NCBI RefSeq assembly: GCF_001637225.1
Contig: NZ_LVJI01000006.1
Location: 124,001 to 188,000 of the forward strand
DNA from: Paenibacillus antarcticus
GTDB lineage: Bacteria; Bacillota; Bacilli; Paenibacillales; Paenibacillaceae
Length of the DNA: 64,000 nucleotides
Direction of reading: 5' to 3'
The notes below the pieces were generated by a model. It was not told the origin of the DNA. It did no database searches and saw only the letters and a program-made list of their open reading frames with translations. Within the stretch, counting starts at the first letter, position 1; each line of letters begins with the position of its first letter. Shown in pieces: positions 62,796-64,000 of this stretch. A program made the position numbers and the translations under genes.

Positions 62796-64000
62796 ATGGA
62801 ACAATTACGTAATTATGACCCAGCAGTACTAGAGGCTATGAACCTAGAGCTTAAACGTCAACGCAATAATATCGAACTTATCGCTTCAGAGAATATTGTA
62901 AGCGAAGCAGTTATGGAAGCAATGGGATCCGTTCTAACGAACAAATATGCAGAAGGATATCCAGGTAAAAGATATTATGGCGGTTGTGAACACGTCGATA
63001 TCGTAGAAGACATCGCTCGTGATCGTGCGAAAGAATTGTTTGGTGCTGAGCATGTTAACTTGCAGCCGCATTCCGGTGCACAGGCGAATATGGCAGTCTA
63101 TCTTGCAGCTCTTAAACCTGGGGATACTGTCCTTGGTATGAACCTTGCTCATGGTGGTCACTTAACACACGGAAGTCCTGTTAATGCTTCGGGTCTACTT
63201 TATAACTTTGTTCCTTATGGTGTTCAAGAAGATACTTTCCTAATTGATTATGATGAAGTTCGTAAATTAGCATTCAAGCACCGTCCTCGTTTACTTGTAG
63301 CGGGTGCAAGTGCATACCCTCGTACCATTGACTTTGAAGCTCTTGCGTCCATTGCTAATGATGTAGGTGCGCTATTCATGGTAGACATGGCTCATATCGC
63401 GGGATTAGTTGCTGGAGGGGTTCATCCGAGTCCAGTGCCACACGCACACTTTGTAACAACGACAACGCACAAAACACTTCGTGGTCCTCGCGGAGGAATG
63501 ATTATCTGTAAGCAACCGTGGGCACAAGCAATTGACAAGGCAGTATTCCCGGGATCACAGGGTGGACCATTAATGCATGTTATCGCTTCTAAAGCTGTAG
63601 CACTTAAGGAAGCATTGGACCCATCATTTAAGATTTATGCGCAGAACGTTGTTAAGAATGCTCAAGTGCTGGCTGAGACGCTAATTAGTGAAGGATTGAA
63701 TATCGTTTCAGGTGGTACGGATAACCACTTGATGTTAATTGATACACGTAGTGTGAATATTACGGGTAAATTGGCAGAGAAGGTACTAGATTCAATCGGT
63801 ATTACTGTAAATAAGAATGCCATTCCGTTTGACCCAACAAGCCCGTTCGTAACGAGTGGTATCCGTCTGGGTACTCCTGCTGCAACATCACGTGGCATGG
63901 ATGAGAAGGCTATGGTTGAAATTGGGAAGATCATTGCTCTAACGCTTAAGAACCCAGATGACGAAGCGGTACTAGCTCAAGCTGCTTTACGTGTAACTGA
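62796..64000 (+). CDS. glyA: Serine hydroxymethyltransferase (C-terminus outside the window)
   Basis: The frame is open to the window end, so 401 codons are seen of about 415. It has [53 protein letters not shown] and [17 protein letters not shown], with K226 as the PLP lysine. It converts serine and THF to glycine and methylene-THF. AGGAGGAAC precedes ATG 62796. It belongs with rpiB and ywlG, behind the ZTP riboswitch. Confidence 0.97.
   Translation, partial: MEQLRNYDPAVLEAMNLELKRQRNNIELIASENIVSEAVMEAMGSVLTNKYAEGYPGKRYYGGCEHVDIVEDIARDRAKELFGAEHVNLQPHSGAQANMAVYLAALKPGDTVLGMNLAHGGHLTHGSPVNASGLLYNFVPYGVQEDTFLIDYDEVRKLAFKHRPRLLVAGASAYPRTIDFEALASIANDVGALFMVDMAHIAGLVAGGVHPSPVPHAHFVTTTTHKTLRGPRGGMIICKQPWAQAIDKAVFPGSQGGPLMHVIASKAVALKEALDPSFKIYAQNVVKNAQVLAETLISEGLNIVSGGTDNHLMLIDTRSVNITGKLAEKVLDSIGITVNKNAIPFDPTSPFVTSGIRLGTPAATSRGMDEKAMVEIGKIIALTLKNPDDEAVLAQAALRVT

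Overview
The window looks like a chromosomal segment of a spore-forming, low-to-moderate-GC Bacillota, most probably a Paenibacillus-like organism. The evidence is a nutrient-germinant receptor operon, spoIIR, strong AGGAGG-type ribosome binding sites, frequent GTG and TTG starts, and a block prfA-prmC-(rodA)-spoIIR-tsaC-mntP-ywlE-rpiB-ywlG-glyA that follows the Bacillus subtilis ywk/ywl order. A bacterial GlnRS is present, as is known for some Paenibacillaceae. No prophage, transposase, CRISPR array, tRNA or rRNA was seen.

Layout. 1-2.9 kb: a gerA(partial)-gerC-small D subunit-gerB germination receptor operon. 3-6.9 kb: a stand-alone HemD and a ThuA/phasin-like/ABC1-kinase operon. 7-13.7 kb: a DEAD-box RNA helicase with an 11-copy RGG decapeptide tail, an orphan CheY, a DUF3243 protein, an LLM flavin enzyme, glutathione peroxidase and formate-THF ligase. 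13.8-14.8 kb: a TetR gene without a canonical start codon, next to the collapsed remnant of an MFS exporter gene. 15-24.4 kb: an Eis-type acetyltransferase, then a redox block (NADH oxidase, formate/nitrite channel, molybdopterin oxidoreductase, MFS), a GNAT and a MOSC protein. 24.4-30 kb: DUF2164, GlnRS, an MFS, a TorD-family chaperone and a PfkB sugar kinase. 30-38.4 kb: envelope and efflux genes (SwrC-type RND pump with its TetR repressor, a YkkCD-like SMR pair, cardiolipin synthase, a PLD-like protein). 38.5-49.2 kb: a B12-photoreceptor-type MerR regulator and a seven-gene carotenoid operon followed by type 2 IPP isomerase. 49.4-52.5 kb: an ECF transporter of the UPF0397 type whose T component is frameshifted. 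52.8-64 kb: ychF and the prfA-to-glyA housekeeping block, with a ZTP riboswitch before rpiB.

The most distinctive system is the CarH/LitR-like regulator and its carotenoid operon. The protein has the Wx9EH and ExHxxG residues of adenosylcobalamin photoreceptors. Both its own promoter and the crt promoter carry three NTGTA direct repeats spaced exactly 11 bp apart, which suggests a light-gated, autoregulated carotenoid switch. A second theme is redox control: TGTGA-N6-TCACA (FNR-like) or Rex-like sites precede the NADH oxidase, the formate/nitrite channel and the TorD chaperone, the last with a cre-like CcpA site near the predicted transcription start. A third theme is one-carbon metabolism: fhs, and a ZTP riboswitch with terminator ahead of rpiB-ywlG-glyA, plus a second unidentified hairpin immediately before glyA.

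Unexplained structure includes three tandem 39-40 bp hairpin-forming repeats before fni, very GC-rich patches inside fni and prmC, a 22-bp hairpin before the helicase gene, and paired palindromes at the swrC regulator promoter. All functional assignments come from reading translated sequence and motifs by eye; no database search was run.
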